64,000 nt of DNA from Zizania palustris (Eukaryota; Streptophyta; Magnoliopsida; Poales; Poaceae). The notes below the pieces were generated by a model, which was not told where the DNA came from, searched no databases, and saw only the letters and a list, made by a program, of their open reading frames with translations. The stretch spans positions 32,518,778-32,582,777 of the forward strand of contig JAAALK010000080.1 of the NCBI GenBank assembly GCA_019279435.1, in the 5' to 3' direction. Below are positions 10,149 through 21,431 of the stretch, one piece after another (the first letter of the stretch is position 1; the number at the start of each line of letters is the position of its first letter). Position numbers and translations under genes: made by a program.

Positions 10149-12607
10149 CTACACATGATAAGAATATCTCGATCGCTCAGTGCTGGGGTGAGTGAAAAAA
10201 TGACGAGGCATCCAGCACTGAGTGACACGAGTAGTAGGCACAGTAAAAGTAGACGGTCTACGCACATGATAATCTGAATGATGCAAAGTGCGAGGACTAC
10301 CTACATGCTGTGATCGAACAACATGTCGAGGTCTCCCACTCAGACAAGGTACAAAGCTACTCGCCCGGGGTCTACCACCATATGGAACATGGTGAACACC
10401 TCGAGGAGCAAAACCTCTCCGAGAAGTACGAGGAGCCTCAAAAGCAGGACGATAGTAAATCTCAGACTCATGCATACCTAAAGATGGGTAATGCATGTCC
10501 TGGTAACTCATCACCTGAGAGCGTCGCTCATCCTTGATGCGACGAAAACAGAACCCAACTAAATGACCTGCCCGCTGACAGTATGAACAATGAAAAATTC
10601 TCCTAGGGGCACTCTCATGGGTCTTAGGAGCAACTCTCACAGGCTCCTTGGGCTTCTGCTGAGTGGTTTTCTTGGGAGGATTTTTCTTGGCAAGAAGAGT
10701 GGTTTTCTTTGGTGGTCGGGTAGGCTTTTGGCTGATGGGGTGTCTAACAGAGCTCTCTCTTTCTCTAGGGTAGTGGGAGAGGTAAAAACAGTTTTGTTTC
10801 CATTCTCTGAAGGAATCCTCTCAAAACCCAAACCTAGAGCTAACCCTGCTCTGTCAGCACACATCTTGGTCTTGGCCAAGAGCAAATCCATCCTACCCTT
10901 TCCCTCAGTGCATTTATTAACCACGGAAAGAAGGTATTCGTTTTCTGACATGAGGTTCTCAGCTTGCTCTCTAACAGTGCCTAGCTGGTCCTTAAGGGTA
11001 ATGCACGTGTCACAAACAGGCTGCACATCCTTAGAACTACCGGCCCTCTCCAATCTAGCCTCTAAATCATGAACATGCTTATCACGTAAATTAATGCTCT
11101 CACGTAATAAAGGGCAGTTCATACATTCAGTTTTATCAAGACTAGAATCCACCATCAAAAGCTGCTTCTGTGCAGTCTCAAGCTCAGAAAGAGTTTGAGC
11201 ATGAACAGAACGCAACTAAGCAAGCTCACCCATGACAACAGAACAAGATTCACAATCAGCATCATTTACTTTAGACTTAAGCATGACATATTCAGTAGAA
11301 ACAGATTCTAGCCTAAGTCTAAGGTATTTTCTTTCTCTAGCGGCTTGCACAAGTAATCTATCCTGACCGAGAACTACTTCATTCAACTCATCTAATTTAA
11401 TTAATAGCTGGTCAGATGATAATGGTACCTCAGATGAGTCAAGCTCATCGCCGCTGTTATCGCTGTCGGCCATGAAGCAAAGGCCGGTGAAGTCTCATCC
11501 CTTCTTGTCCTTCTTGTCCTCCTTCCTTGGGGACTCCTTCTCCTCAGAGCTCGACTCCTTAGTTGAGGAAGTGTCGATATCGCTGAGAGAAGCAACAAAT
11601 GCTCTGGAAGTGGCTTTGGCTACTCTCTTAGCCACCTTGCCGTGCTTGCCCTTCACAAAGGGTTTCCTCTCCTTCTTGTGGTATTTGGGGCGTTCACTCT
11701 CATCTCTTTTCTTGAGCTTAGGGCAATTTGCCTTAATATGAGAAGTGTCGCCACATTCAAAGCAACCACTAAAACCATTTCTCCTCTGATCCCGTCTTTC
11801 ATGGTGAAAACGGGTGAACCTTCTGGCAATGAGAGCAAGCTCGTCATCAGCCAGAGTGTCCACCTGCTACTTTGTGACGGAGACCAGGGAGGACAAAGCA
11901 AAACCATCTGCAAGAACTCAAGTACCAGATGTGCTTGGTTCTGCAGCGGTGCCACGGCTAGTGCTAGAAACCAATGCCAATGGTTGTGGCAAAGAGCTTC
12001 TGTGCACTGCAAGAGATGCCTTGGCAATCTCTGTGGACTTCAGCTTGCTAAAGAGCTCATCACAGGTCAATGTGTCATACCCTGTGGACTCCTCAATGCT
12101 GGATATCTTTACTTCCCATATGCTATGGTCAAGAGCATAGAGAAGCTTGATAGCCCTATCATGATCATTGTAAGCAAGCGTCCCGTTGGACCGCAAGTTA
12201 CTCACTATCGCATCAAAGCGAGAAAACATGGCATCTATAGATTCACTAGGTGCCTGCACAAACAGCTGATACTGTTGATTATATGTGCTTTGGTGCCTGG
12301 CCTCGATCTGTGTAGAGCCCTCATGAAAAATAGTGAGTGTTGACCAAATTTCCCTAGCAGTCCTAAGGTGTTGTACCCTATCAAACTCACTTCAGCTCAA
12401 ACCAATGAACAGTATATTCCTAGCCTTGGAGTTGGCATTATACTGATCTTTTTCTGTTTGAGAGGTGCGAGTCTCAGAGATGGAGTATTGTGAGTCCACA
12501 GTCTCCCAAATTGCATTTCCTTGGCTTAACAAGTAAGCCTCCATGCGCACCTTCCAGTATGCAAAATCAGTCCCATCGAACAGAGAAATTTTACTGGCTC
12601 TGTCCAT
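10149..12607 (-). pseudogene. gag: Sirevirus gag (nucleocapsid), decayed
   Basis: Gag starts at the ATG at 12607 with a copia-type N-terminus (motif LFDGTDFAYWK). It contains a first CCHC zinc knuckle (CFECGDTSHIKANC, about 11750), a Lys/Ser-rich basic stretch, a coiled-coil region (about 11215-10760), and a second CCHC-like knuckle (CSYCQRAGHLVGFC, about 10580). It would package the element RNA in cytoplasmic virus-like particles. The frame is broken by in-frame stops near 12390, 11918, 11870, 11495 and 11216, by a one-base shift near 10740, and by a TAG just before pol. The long spacer with two knuckles is unusual for simple copia elements but fits Sireviruses. Confidence 0.85.
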
Positions 12608-12657
12608 GTCGCCAACATATCACAAAACCGGTTAAGGTCAACTGGTGATCTTAACCT

Positions 12658-12669
12658 GCTCTGATACCA
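12658..12669 (-). other. primer binding site (initiator Met-tRNA)
   Basis: The minus strand reads TGGTATCAGAGC two bases inside the 5' LTR. This is the complement of the 3' end of plant initiator methionine tRNA and the usual PBS of plant copia elements. Confidence 0.9.
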
Positions 12670-12671
12670 AT

Positions 12672-14687
12672 TGTTGGACCGGAAACGGCGACCAGAGGGG
12701 GGGGGGTGAATGGGAGCTTTTAAAAACTTGGGCTAAAAACAGCCTTCGGTTTTAATTCTGTCTACTACGGAACAGGCTTCGAACACCAACCTTCGAAGGT
12801 CTGGTTTGGAGGTATTTGACAGCTCCGAACACAGGCTTCGCAGGGAGTAAAAGTCCGAAGCCAAGTAGACTTCGCTCCACCCACAACCCCGAAAACAACT
12901 CTGCTAAGTCAGTGCAGGCTCCACACACAGGGTGCTTCGAGCAGGCTTCGCACTTCACCCTTCGCAAGAGTGGACTACCCTCTGAAGACTTCGACCTAAT
13001 ACTTAGCAACAGCAACTGGTGCTGGGCTTCGTATAGCGAAGGTCTAAACGCACACTGAGTGGACTTCGCTAAAGGCTTCGACACGAGAAGCAAAACGGGC
13101 TTCGATCAGGGCTTCGCTAGTAAGCAGCGAGGTCTAGCCTCCTGTTACACAGAGCGAAAGCACACTGAAAAAAAACACACTTCGCTCAAAAACACCCTTC
13201 GCCTAGACAGGCTTCGGTGCACTACAACTAGCGAGGTATGCAAACAAGCTCAAGCAGAATAAATGCACAGAAGCAGGGCTTCGCCGCTTGAACAAGGAAC
13301 ACAGTAAAAGAACTCACTGGATGAATTGAAAGAGTGGAGGCTATTACAAGAGCTCAACAGCAAATGCTCAAAGTGTTCAATGTTACCTACCCAGCCCCCA
13401 TATTTATAGCCACTATTCACCCCAAGTGAATTGACTACTTTACCCCTAGGGTTTACATTGGTTTTGTCTCTACAGAACAGAGGGGTACAAAAGGTAGTCA
13501 ACTTTATTCTGGAGGCTTCTCTGTCAGCTTTGCAGAGGGGACAACGTCAGCCTTTTGCAGAGCAGACAATGTTAGCCTTTGCAGTATTTGACCTTTCTGA
13601 AGCCCCCCTTCGCACGCGAGGGGTGCGGTAGCTTCGGCGAGAAGCTTTGAGCCTGATGGCCTTCGCTTCACCGAAGTTAGCCTCCGATACAGTGACGGTT
13701 TTGAGCCAAAGCCGCCCTTGGGCCTTCGCACCACCACCTCCGGAGTGGACCAACACGGCTTCGCAACTACTCCCAGCTCGAACTCTGTCAGTCCGTGTAC
13801 CGAAGCCATGCATGGCCGAAGTACCACAAGTCCACATCGCTCTGGAGCTAGCCTCGCTCCGAAGCCTGCTTCACTCCGAAGCCCCACCTTCGGAGTACCA
13901 CCCTTCGAAGTCCCTCCTTCGTCCAAGGCCTCCGCATGAAGCATTCCATGAGCACTTCGTCGCAGTGCCTCTCCCCGAGCACACTCCTCGACGAGCCTCA
14001 CCCGGACCATGCCTTCGATGCACCTCGACTTCTGAGACCTTCGTCGGGTACCTTCGAGTGTCTCCCTCCGGAGCACACATCGAACGCCTTGCCTCCGCAG
14101 AGGACTTGATCCACCATGCTCTGAAGTCACTCCTTCCGGAGTACCCTTCGAAGTGCCTCACCTCCGAGGACTTTGTCTCGGAGTACCTTCACCCAGAGCC
14201 ACGCTCCGCACTTACTGTCTTCTCCTGGTGCACCTCGACCCGAGGTCCAACCTAGACACCTTCGCAGCCACCGTGACGGAGCTCCCCGTTCCCCTGGCAT
14301 CAAGCCTCCCGCTTGACCCAGGTTCACCTGTTACGAACCGTCCGTCGCCTCCGAAGCCCCCTGCGCACCACAGACAACAGACAAGAGTTTCCAGTACTCC
14401 GGAGACCTTTCTGGGTTAGCAGCCTTCGGTACACACTCTGGTGTACCACCCAAAGTACCGAGACCTTCGGTACAGACCCAATCATCGTGTAATGTCGGAC
14501 CCCTCCGACAGGCACACTCCGCTGCAACAGCTGCAGCAACCAAACCACCGAACCCTTCGGTGAAACAGCCTTCGAACCCCTTCGGAGGTCCAACCTCCGA
14601 ACCCCTTCGGAGGAACCCCTTCGTACCAGAGGTTAAAAGCCTGTCAATCACTCATCACAAACACCAAAACCAACCCTTGGTTTCTCA
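12672..14687 (-). repeat. 5' LTR of the Sirevirus (2016 bp)
   Basis: This is the second copy of the long terminal repeat, with TG...CA ends, next to the primer binding site. On the minus strand it would supply the promoter for the whole element. A longer G run near 12700 and an 8-bp difference near 13710 are the main length changes from the other LTR. Confidence 0.95.
13401..13408 (-). promoter_or_regulatory. TATA box of the Sirevirus 5' LTR
   Basis: tatttata on the plus strand reads TATAAATA on the minus strand. It is followed downstream by a C-rich stretch and the R/U5 part of the LTR. The same box is kept in the other three LTR copies (4561-4568, 17602-17609, 32128-32135), which supports a promoter role. 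Confidence 0.6.
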
Positions 14688-15335
14688 GGTTTTGTTTTTT
14701 ATTGTTTGGGGCAGTTTGAGGGCATCTTCAAGGTTAGGGGTTGGTTTAGGTGAATGCCTTGCCCAACTTGGTTGGGCCGACACTTATGACACCTTCAAAT
14801 GCCATGCTCTTCCTTTGAGGCTTTGTCATGTAACCACCCTCTCACTCTATAACAAGACTTTTCGATAAAAACCTAGCCTAAGCCTCTTAGGCGGATAATA
14901 GCGATGCTTCTGCATTGTGACCTCCTTAAAGGCATCATCTTAAAGGTCTTTTTGGTGTCTCTTGTTAGCGTTGGTCGGTATCGCCTAGTGATGACCTACT
15001 TTTTGTTTGTGATGCCCTTGGTTCCTGGTTAGTTGCTACTGGCCCATATGGTATGTAATTTTTGTTTTTCTTGATTATAATCTCCCAGTATTGTAATCTT
15101 GTAATTTTCTTCGACTTAATTAATACAAACCCACCATCTTGTGTAGATTACTCAAACAAATATCAGTTGTTAGCTTATTACATATAATATTTAATTCAAC
15201 TATGAATTAATCCATCAATTAGAATAATTAGTAATTATTTTGGGAATAATTCCGCTAATGATCAGCCTTATAAGCTGTTTTGAACGAAATCGTGTGCTAA
15301 ATTCACATTAAAATGTTGAAGTGTTCTCTCCATTA

Positions 15336-16578
15336 TAGGTGACCAAATGGGTGACCCGACACTAACACAAATAGGCATAACACGATTAGGCATGACATTA
15401 TTAGACACTAAGCCCTAATCGTGTTGTGTCGTACCGGCACGTCATGCCAGTCACGCGGCCCAGGCACGACATTAAGCACACTTATCCGTGTTGTACCGGC
15501 ACAATGGTACTATTGGCCCAATGGGCTAGTGCCGGCCCAAAAACTACGCAATAGAAAACCAAAATTTATCATTTCACAACAAAAAAACACCTAGATTTCA
15601 ACACTGCATACAAAAAATTGACAAAAAAATAACAGAGCACAAACTAACCTAGAATACAACATTTAACATAACATTTCACAAATTGAAAAGAATTCAACAC
15701 TCCATAAAATTTACAGCCACTTCTCAGGCACAAACCACAAAACAGATTCACAAATTTTACAGCCACTTGCCGACATCACAAGTTCACAACCGCTTCACGG
15801 ATTCACAAATTTTACATTCACTTGTCCACTTCACAAGCCAGAGATGACGAAGACACCATGGAGATGACCACAAGCACGACACCATGACACCACGACAACT
15901 CTCTAAATGTCTTGCACTAGCCAGGCCGCCACCAAATTGACTGGCAGCGTGTGAGCTGGAGAGGGGGAGGGGTAGCCAGGTAGGTACATGACGCAATAGC
16001 CATTAGAGAGGAAGACGAGCACCACCATGGCAACCCACCTCCAAGCGTCAACCCACAACCCGCAACCACCAGATCTAGCAACGACATGAAAGATAGAGAG
16101 GGGGCTGGGGAAGGAAAATAGGAAGGGGACATGTCAAATATTTGAACCAACCAGAGAGGAAGGGGGCCATGGAGGAGTTGACAGATCCAGATGAACGTGG
16201 CGATATGTAGGGTTTCAGGCGGAGATGGGCAAGGGGACCGAGGGGTAGGGAAGCAATTGAATTGAATTAGGTTTCAGGCGGATGGGCATAGCAGTGTATT
16301 TTATATCAGAGCAAACATGTGATCGAACGACAGGCGACAAGGAGCGGAAGATCGAACGGCTAGGAGCAGGGGCGTTGTGCCGCCGTTGGGCTGGACAAAA
16401 CATTGTGTCGGGCCGGGTCAACACTATGGGCTGAGGTGTCAGCCCAGACACTACACTACCCTTAGTACCAGGCCAACACTAGCACTGAATCTATAGTATC
16501 GAGTCATGCTAGTAACATGTTTTTTAAGGCCGGACCTAGTGCTATCCACGAGACCTGACCCATTTTGCCACATATACT
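15336..16578. mobile_element. non-autonomous hAT-like element (cggcac/gggccgg type)
   Basis: The left end taggtgaccaaatgggt and the reverse-complemented right end tatgtggcaaaatgggt are imperfect inverted repeats. Flanks ctccatta (15328-15335) and ctccatcc (16579-16586) share six of eight bases, fitting an eroded 8-bp hAT duplication. Subterminal stretches are rich in gccggcac and gggcc words on opposite strands. The interior has no transposase and no supportable gene. Confidence 0.5.
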
Positions 16579-17096
16579 CTCCATCCTAAAAGGAATGAAT
16601 AAAAGGTTGTGAAATGGGAGGTGTCTCGTTTGGATTGAAGAATTTCTATAAAATTTTTAGAGAAATTATACTAATACATGTAAAAATCATGCAAAATTCT
16701 TTATATTCAAAAGAAGCCCTAAAGGTATTTCTCTTTGGGTTTCTTTAGATTGCTAGAGGATTCTTAAAGGAATTTAAGTCTAAAAATTTGTAAAAAATTG
16801 TGGTTCAAAACAGTCTAAACATAAGCATAGAATAAAAAGGTGAGAATTTTCTATCCATACGATGGCGGTAGTGAATTCCAACGGGAGGCTGCCTACATTA
16901 TCTCAGTTCCATCTACTAGTTGATTGTCCATTGCATCTTTACAACATTGAAATAACATTGTACAAATAATACAAATAACTTAAAATATAATAAAAAATAT
17001 TTATTGTAATTCAATTTTAAAAATAATATTTCAGTTATAAAAATAATATAAATTTTACTAATAATACAGTACGAGTGTAAGTAAGTAGCTAATGTA
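16579..17096. other. AT-rich intergenic DNA with possible small MITE
   Basis: The part from about 16625 to 16720 (gtttggattgaagaat ... aaaatcatgcaaaattc) resembles 36625-36710, suggesting a shared short repeat. Nothing coding was seen. Confidence 0.4.
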
Positions 17097-18383
17097 ATGC
17101 TTCATGCGGAGGCCTTGGACGAAGGAAGGACTTAGAAGGGTGGTACTCCGAAGGTGGGGCTTCGGAGTGTGGCTGACTTGAGGTACTTCGGCCATGCATG
17201 GCTTTGGTACACGGACTGATGGAGTTCGAGCTTGGAGAAGCTGCAAAGCCATGGTGGTCTACTCCGGAGGTGTTGGTGCGAAGGCCCAAGGGATTTGACG
17301 GCTTCGGCTCAAAACCGTCACTGTATCGAAGGTTGACTTCGGTGAAGCGAAGGCCGTCAGGCTCAAGGCTTCTCACCGAAGCTACCGCACCCTTCGTGTG
17401 CGAAGGGGGCTTCAGAAGAATCCAAGACTGCAAAGGCTGACCATGTTTGCTCTGCAAAAGCTGATGTTGTCTCCTCTGCGAAGCTGACAGAAGAAGCCTC
17501 CAAATAAAGTATACTACCAACTGTACCCCCTTGTTCTGATGAGACTAAACCAGTGTAAACCCTAGGGGTAAAGTAGTCCATTCACATGGCTGAATAGTGC
17601 CTATAAATAGTGGAGGCTAGCTAGGTCACAGTAATACTTTTGAGCAGTCATTGTAGAACTCCTGTGCTAGCCACCATTTCTCTGTGTTCATCATGTGAGT
17701 TCATTGTGTTCCCTGTTCAAGAAATGAAACTTTGGTTCTGTCTTCATTTATTGTTTGAACTTGTATGCCTACTTTGCACTACATGTTTTGATTTCTCTGT
17801 GCACCACCTTCTTCTGGGTTGAGTTTGTGCACTGGATTTCTTCTGGAGAAGTGTGTGAGAAGTCTGTTCGTGTGAAGTGTGTGTTTTTCAGTGTTTGTTC
17901 GCTCTGTGTAAACTGGAGGCAAGACCTCTCTGATTACTAGCGAAGCACTGTTCGAAGACTGTTTTCTTCCCTTGTTGAAGTCCTCGGCGAAGTGTGTTCA
18001 GTGTGCATTTAGACCTTCGAAGTACGAAGCCTAGCACCAGTTGCTATCACTGAGTATTTGGTCGATGTCCTCAGAGGGAAGTCTGCTCTTGCGAAGGGTG
18101 AAGTGCGAAGCCTGCTCGAAGGCACTAGTGTGCGGAGCCTGCACTAACTTAGCAGAGTTGAGTTTTTGGTGTTGTGGGTGGAGCGAAGTCTTCTTGACTT
18201 TGAACTTTTGTTCCTGGCGAAGCCTAGTTTTGGAGATGTGAAATACCTCTGAACTAGAACTTCGAAGGGTGTGTTCGAAGCCTGTTCCGCAGAAGACAGG
18301 ATTAAAACAGAAAACTATTTTTAGTCTGAAATTTTAAAAAGCTCCCATTCACCCCCCCTCTGGTCGCCGTTTTCGGTTCAACA
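17097..18383 (+). repeat. truncated Sirevirus LTR, opposite orientation
   Basis: About 1.29 kb matches the same family as the 3837-14687 element, but with the LTR reading on the plus strand. It ends in the LTR terminus ggttcaaca at 18383 and keeps the TATA box (17602-17609). It lacks roughly the first 700 bp of U3. No internal sequence, second LTR or duplication is present, so it is a solo LTR that lost its 5' part or a remnant of a larger deletion. It is clearly more diverged than the other copies. Confidence 0.85.
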
Positions 18384-18475
18384 ATATAAATATCAAAATT
18401 ATAGATGTAAGAAAACATAATTATTGCTAAATTAAACCATAACTATGATAACCAAAATATACATAAAACTACATT

Positions 18476-18985
18476 AGGAGGGTACCTGTGTTGGTGTGCG
18501 CATGTAGGTGTATTGTATGAATATCCGCGGGTACCAATCTTACGGGCACAGGTTTGCATTCAATTTTGTGCCCGTGGGTTCATGGATTTGGGTACCCATT
18601 TAATTTCGGGTCGGGTTCAGGTCTAGATTTAAATTCACGGGTTTCACGGATTTACCCGATTACTTAAAATTATAGAGTTCATCCCATTTCCTATTCATTT
18701 CCCATGATAATGTTATGTTGAGTGATTTCATCATTTCAAATTATGTATTGGTAATATGATAATCTCCTATTTATTATGAATTTTTAATTATATTTACTTT
18801 GTAATATAATTCATGTAGAGTATAAACTGAACCCGCGGGTTACCTATCGGGTCTTAGGTACTCGACGGGTTTAGGTTTGGGTTTAGTTTTGAACCCACGG
18901 GTTTGGGTTTACATGGGTTTCGCCGGTTTGCTTCGCGCACGGGTTTTCATCAAACCCACGGGTTTCAAACCCGTTGGCATCCTTA
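18476..18985. mobile_element. hAT-like element with acccgcgggt subterminal repeats
   Basis: Both sides carry many copies of cgggttt/aaacccg words. The right end reads taaggatgccaacggg on the minus strand, a terminus typical of a common grass hAT family. The left terminus is less clear and no 8-bp duplication was found. There is no coding capacity. Confidence 0.45.
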
Positions 18986-19394
18986 GATGTCCACGAAGAG
19001 GAAGCTAGTTACACACCAACTTGAAATAGGGAAATATACGAGAAAATTAATAACTTATCAATGCAACTTTTGGTTACACACCATCACCATCACTTGATGA
19101 ACTGCCCGACGGACGCCGCCTTGCTTACGAGGTGTGTCAGAGATTTTGTCCTGCTTTGGAGCTTCCACGCGTGAGATGGGACGAGCTCATCCGTCCTTTT
19201 TTTTGTACAAGCTCATCCCAAAATTGAAGAAATATTTCTTGTCGAAATGACTTTATCCTACCTAACTTTGAACCAAATGTTGAAAAAATAGGATCGTCCC
19301 ATTAAGTCCTCCTTCGTTCCTGGAACCAAACACCACCTAAATAAATCGACTGATTTCCATGATAATCGGCGATAACTGATTTTGCAAACCTGAT
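18986..19394. other. MITE-like stretch, no gene
   Basis: The right part ends with ggaaccaaacaccacc and contains ggatcgtccc and gacgagctcatcc words, also seen in another form at about 35800-35960. It probably belongs to a small DNA-transposon family, but boundaries could not be fixed. Confidence 0.35.
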
Positions 19395-19997
19395 TGTTGG
19401 GAATATGATCCTAGGGTACTTCCCGAGTAGATTTATGAAGTCCGAGTGGAGAAGGGGCCACTAGACATAGCATTAAAGACAATTAGTCAATGATTAACAT
19501 TAACTAGTCTACTAGCAGTTGGGAATCCGAGGGTTCCCTGAGTTCAGCTTTCGGGAGTCCTTCCCGACTGCAGGCAGTCTGACGGTCACCATCAAGACCC
19601 AATTCACTCTTTTAAACTCCATAATTGTATGGTTAATATAGCCAATACCACCTAGAGTCATGAACCATGATATGATTGTTATCCTCATGAATGATCATCA
19701 ATGAGGTGTCTTAATCACCATTTGTAACCCCCAATCTCTCTCATATAAAGGGATCGGAGAGAGCCTATAAGATGCAGACTTTGTCATATTCTAAAGGCAA
19801 AGTCCACTTTTCTAAGCCAAACTACACACACACGAGTAGGGTTATTATCCTCCAGAAGGCCTAAATTTGTCTAAAAATCTTTGTCTTTGTCTCATTTCTC
19901 GAGATAACCATAGGATCATAGCACAAAACCCCCATTATCCTAACTAAATCCTTCTACGGGTATCCCCGTAGTACATTGTTGTTCGTACGCAATGATA
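19395..19997 (+). repeat. 5' LTR of the non-autonomous element
   Basis: Starts tgttggg and ends acgcaatgata, probably originally ...acgaca. It contains tctctcatataaaggg (TATA at 19744-19749). It aligns along its whole length with 21432-22026, with many substitutions and small indels. Confidence 0.85.
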
Positions 19998-19999
19998 GG

Positions 20000-20016
20000 T
20001 GGCGCGCCAGGTAGGG
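20000..20016 (+). other. primer binding site of the non-autonomous element
   Basis: TGGCGCGCCAGGTAGGG lies two bases after the 5' LTR, where a tRNA primer site is expected. Its similarity to PBS sequences of grass gypsy elements is from memory; the primer tRNA was not identified. Confidence 0.65.
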
Positions 20017-20590
20017 CGGCAATTTGTGGTTCTAATCGATTTGATGGTTTTTGTTTGCAAGATCAACACTCAAGTTCCTGTTGACACACCAGCATGACCT
20101 TTGTTGGCGATTCTATGTGCCAACTAGTTTAGACCACCTCCGCCCAACTTAGGGCGAAGATTTTGTGTGCTCTAATTGTGCGCTCTACTATTTCCTAGAC
20201 ACCCAAGCATTCAGCTCCACTCCGAGTCCTTCCATTGGCTTCTTGGGTGATCGAGCACCCAACTCCTTCCAGGGTTTATTGGCAAGCCGATGATGATGAT
20301 ACAACGCTCATATCATTTGATGCATGAAGACGGCCAATAGATTGCAAATTCTTAGAATATTGAGCATCTTCGACGCTTTTATCCTTAACACAATAAGTTA
20401 AGTTTTTATTTTTGGATTAATAAAGATATTCAATCTTTCTGATTTCATTTGCTTTCATCTTTCTCCTTAAATCCAAGTGCTTGCATCTTTATCACTCTAA
20501 CCTATAGCTCATGATCCACTCTAACTTGGTTATTGTTGATACTTTTACCCACTCGGGGGCTTGGACTTTTATTTTACTGTTCACCCCGAT

Positions 20591-20905
20591 TGACTCTAAA
20601 TGTCATTCTCGACTACTTTGTGATGCCAATAGTTCTAAATAGCGTGCATGTGGCCTAAGTTTCCCTGTGCTAATGGACCTAAGCTACACCAAAATGGTTA
20701 TAATTTCATTGCAAATAATTGGGCACATTAAACATTCATTCATATTTTTCTGTTTTCCCAATCTACTCAAATGTTATTTCCAACGACTTGTGAAGCTAAC
20801 GGTTCCAAACAGCGTGCATGCGGCCTAAGTTTCCCTATGCTATGAACCTAGGCTATATCAAACGGTTGGAAATTTATTACAAATGATTGGTTACAATGCA
20901 TGTTT
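20591..20905. repeat. internal tandem duplication, about 174-bp period
   Basis: The segment around agcgtgcatgtggcctaag (near 20641) recurs near 20812 as agcgtgcatgcggcctaag, with similar sequence on both sides, so two diverged copies stand in tandem inside the LTR element. Confidence 0.7.
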
Positions 20906-20929
20906 ATGAAATGAAAAGCATTACTTCAT

Positions 20930-21330
20930 TTGAAAATCAAAATGTATGTGTACATTGCTTTTATCCTATTTTTTTCTACTTGACAGGATATGCCTCCAAG
21001 TCTTCTATGAGGACATTGGTCATCTCTTCCACCTCCGAGTAGAGACGATCCATGTCGTACTCCTTTACATTGGTTGGCCACCCCACTCGGATGCAATCCA
21101 TACACGTTGTAGGATACAACGCTTGGACAATCCCAAGTAGGTGAGTTGCCACCGACCACATGAAGTTCCGGGCTTAAACCCTAAGATGAGCCACCGACAC
21201 CTAGAGTCGATCCACAAAGTGTTCAGCCGACCACTCTATGCCGATTGTCTCACCGTCAATAATTTTGACGAGTGTCTCAACCCTGACCCGATAATGATCG
21301 CGTTGTGCTTGAGTGTTGCTTAAACGAAAC
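20930..21330 (-). pseudogene. antisense coding-like remnant inside the LTR element
   Basis: Read on the minus strand, the region gives an open stretch with VATHLLGIVQALYP and MDRLYSEVEEMTNVL, which looks like real protein sequence rather than random translation. Stops upstream show that it is decayed. It runs against the direction of the host element. The family was not identified. It could be an antisense ORF of the parent retrotransposon or captured sequence. Confidence 0.3.
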
Positions 21331-21431
21331 TCCACATCAACATATTGTGCAAGTATTCACCAAAATAAAACTATGAAGCTCTTTCCGACTACTCGACTTC
21401 ATCTGCGTACCACAAAAATCTTGGGGGCTAC

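Larger units (their letters stand above)
3837..14687 (-). mobile_element. full-length Sirevirus-type Ty1/copia retrotransposon, 10.85 kb
   Basis: The element is bounded by two LTRs of about 2.0 kb that begin TG and end CA, and is flanked by the perfect 5-bp duplication ggttt (3832-3836 and 14688-14692). It reads on the minus strand: LTR, PBS, gag, protease, integrase, reverse transcriptase, RNase H, a 1.1-kb non-coding tail with several polypurine tracts, LTR. The protease-integrase-RT order defines copia. Long LTRs, a long gag with a coiled coil, and multiple polypurine tracts fit the Sirevirus (Maximus) lineage. The LTRs differ at roughly 35-40 positions by eye (about 2%), so the insertion is recent on a plant timescale. 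Several in-frame stops make this copy defective. Confidence 0.95.
2454..15163 (+). mobile_element. LINE-like retroposon, interrupted by a Sirevirus
   Basis: The sequence cagttgttagctt occurs at 2441-2453 and again at 15164-15176, a perfect 13-bp target-site duplication of the length expected from target-primed reverse transcription. Between them lie 1383 bp (2454-3836) and 471 bp (14693-15163) of one element, split by the copia element at 3837-14687 and its own duplication. The first part starts GC-rich. The last part is AT-rich and ends without a clear poly-A tail. No reverse transcriptase ORF was found, so it is either a non-autonomous or internally deleted LINE or another retroposed transcript. 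Confidence 0.55.

Noticed and set aside
11642..12343. 233-codon plus-strand ORF
   Set aside because: Antisense to the gag region of the Sirevirus, with no domain recognised.
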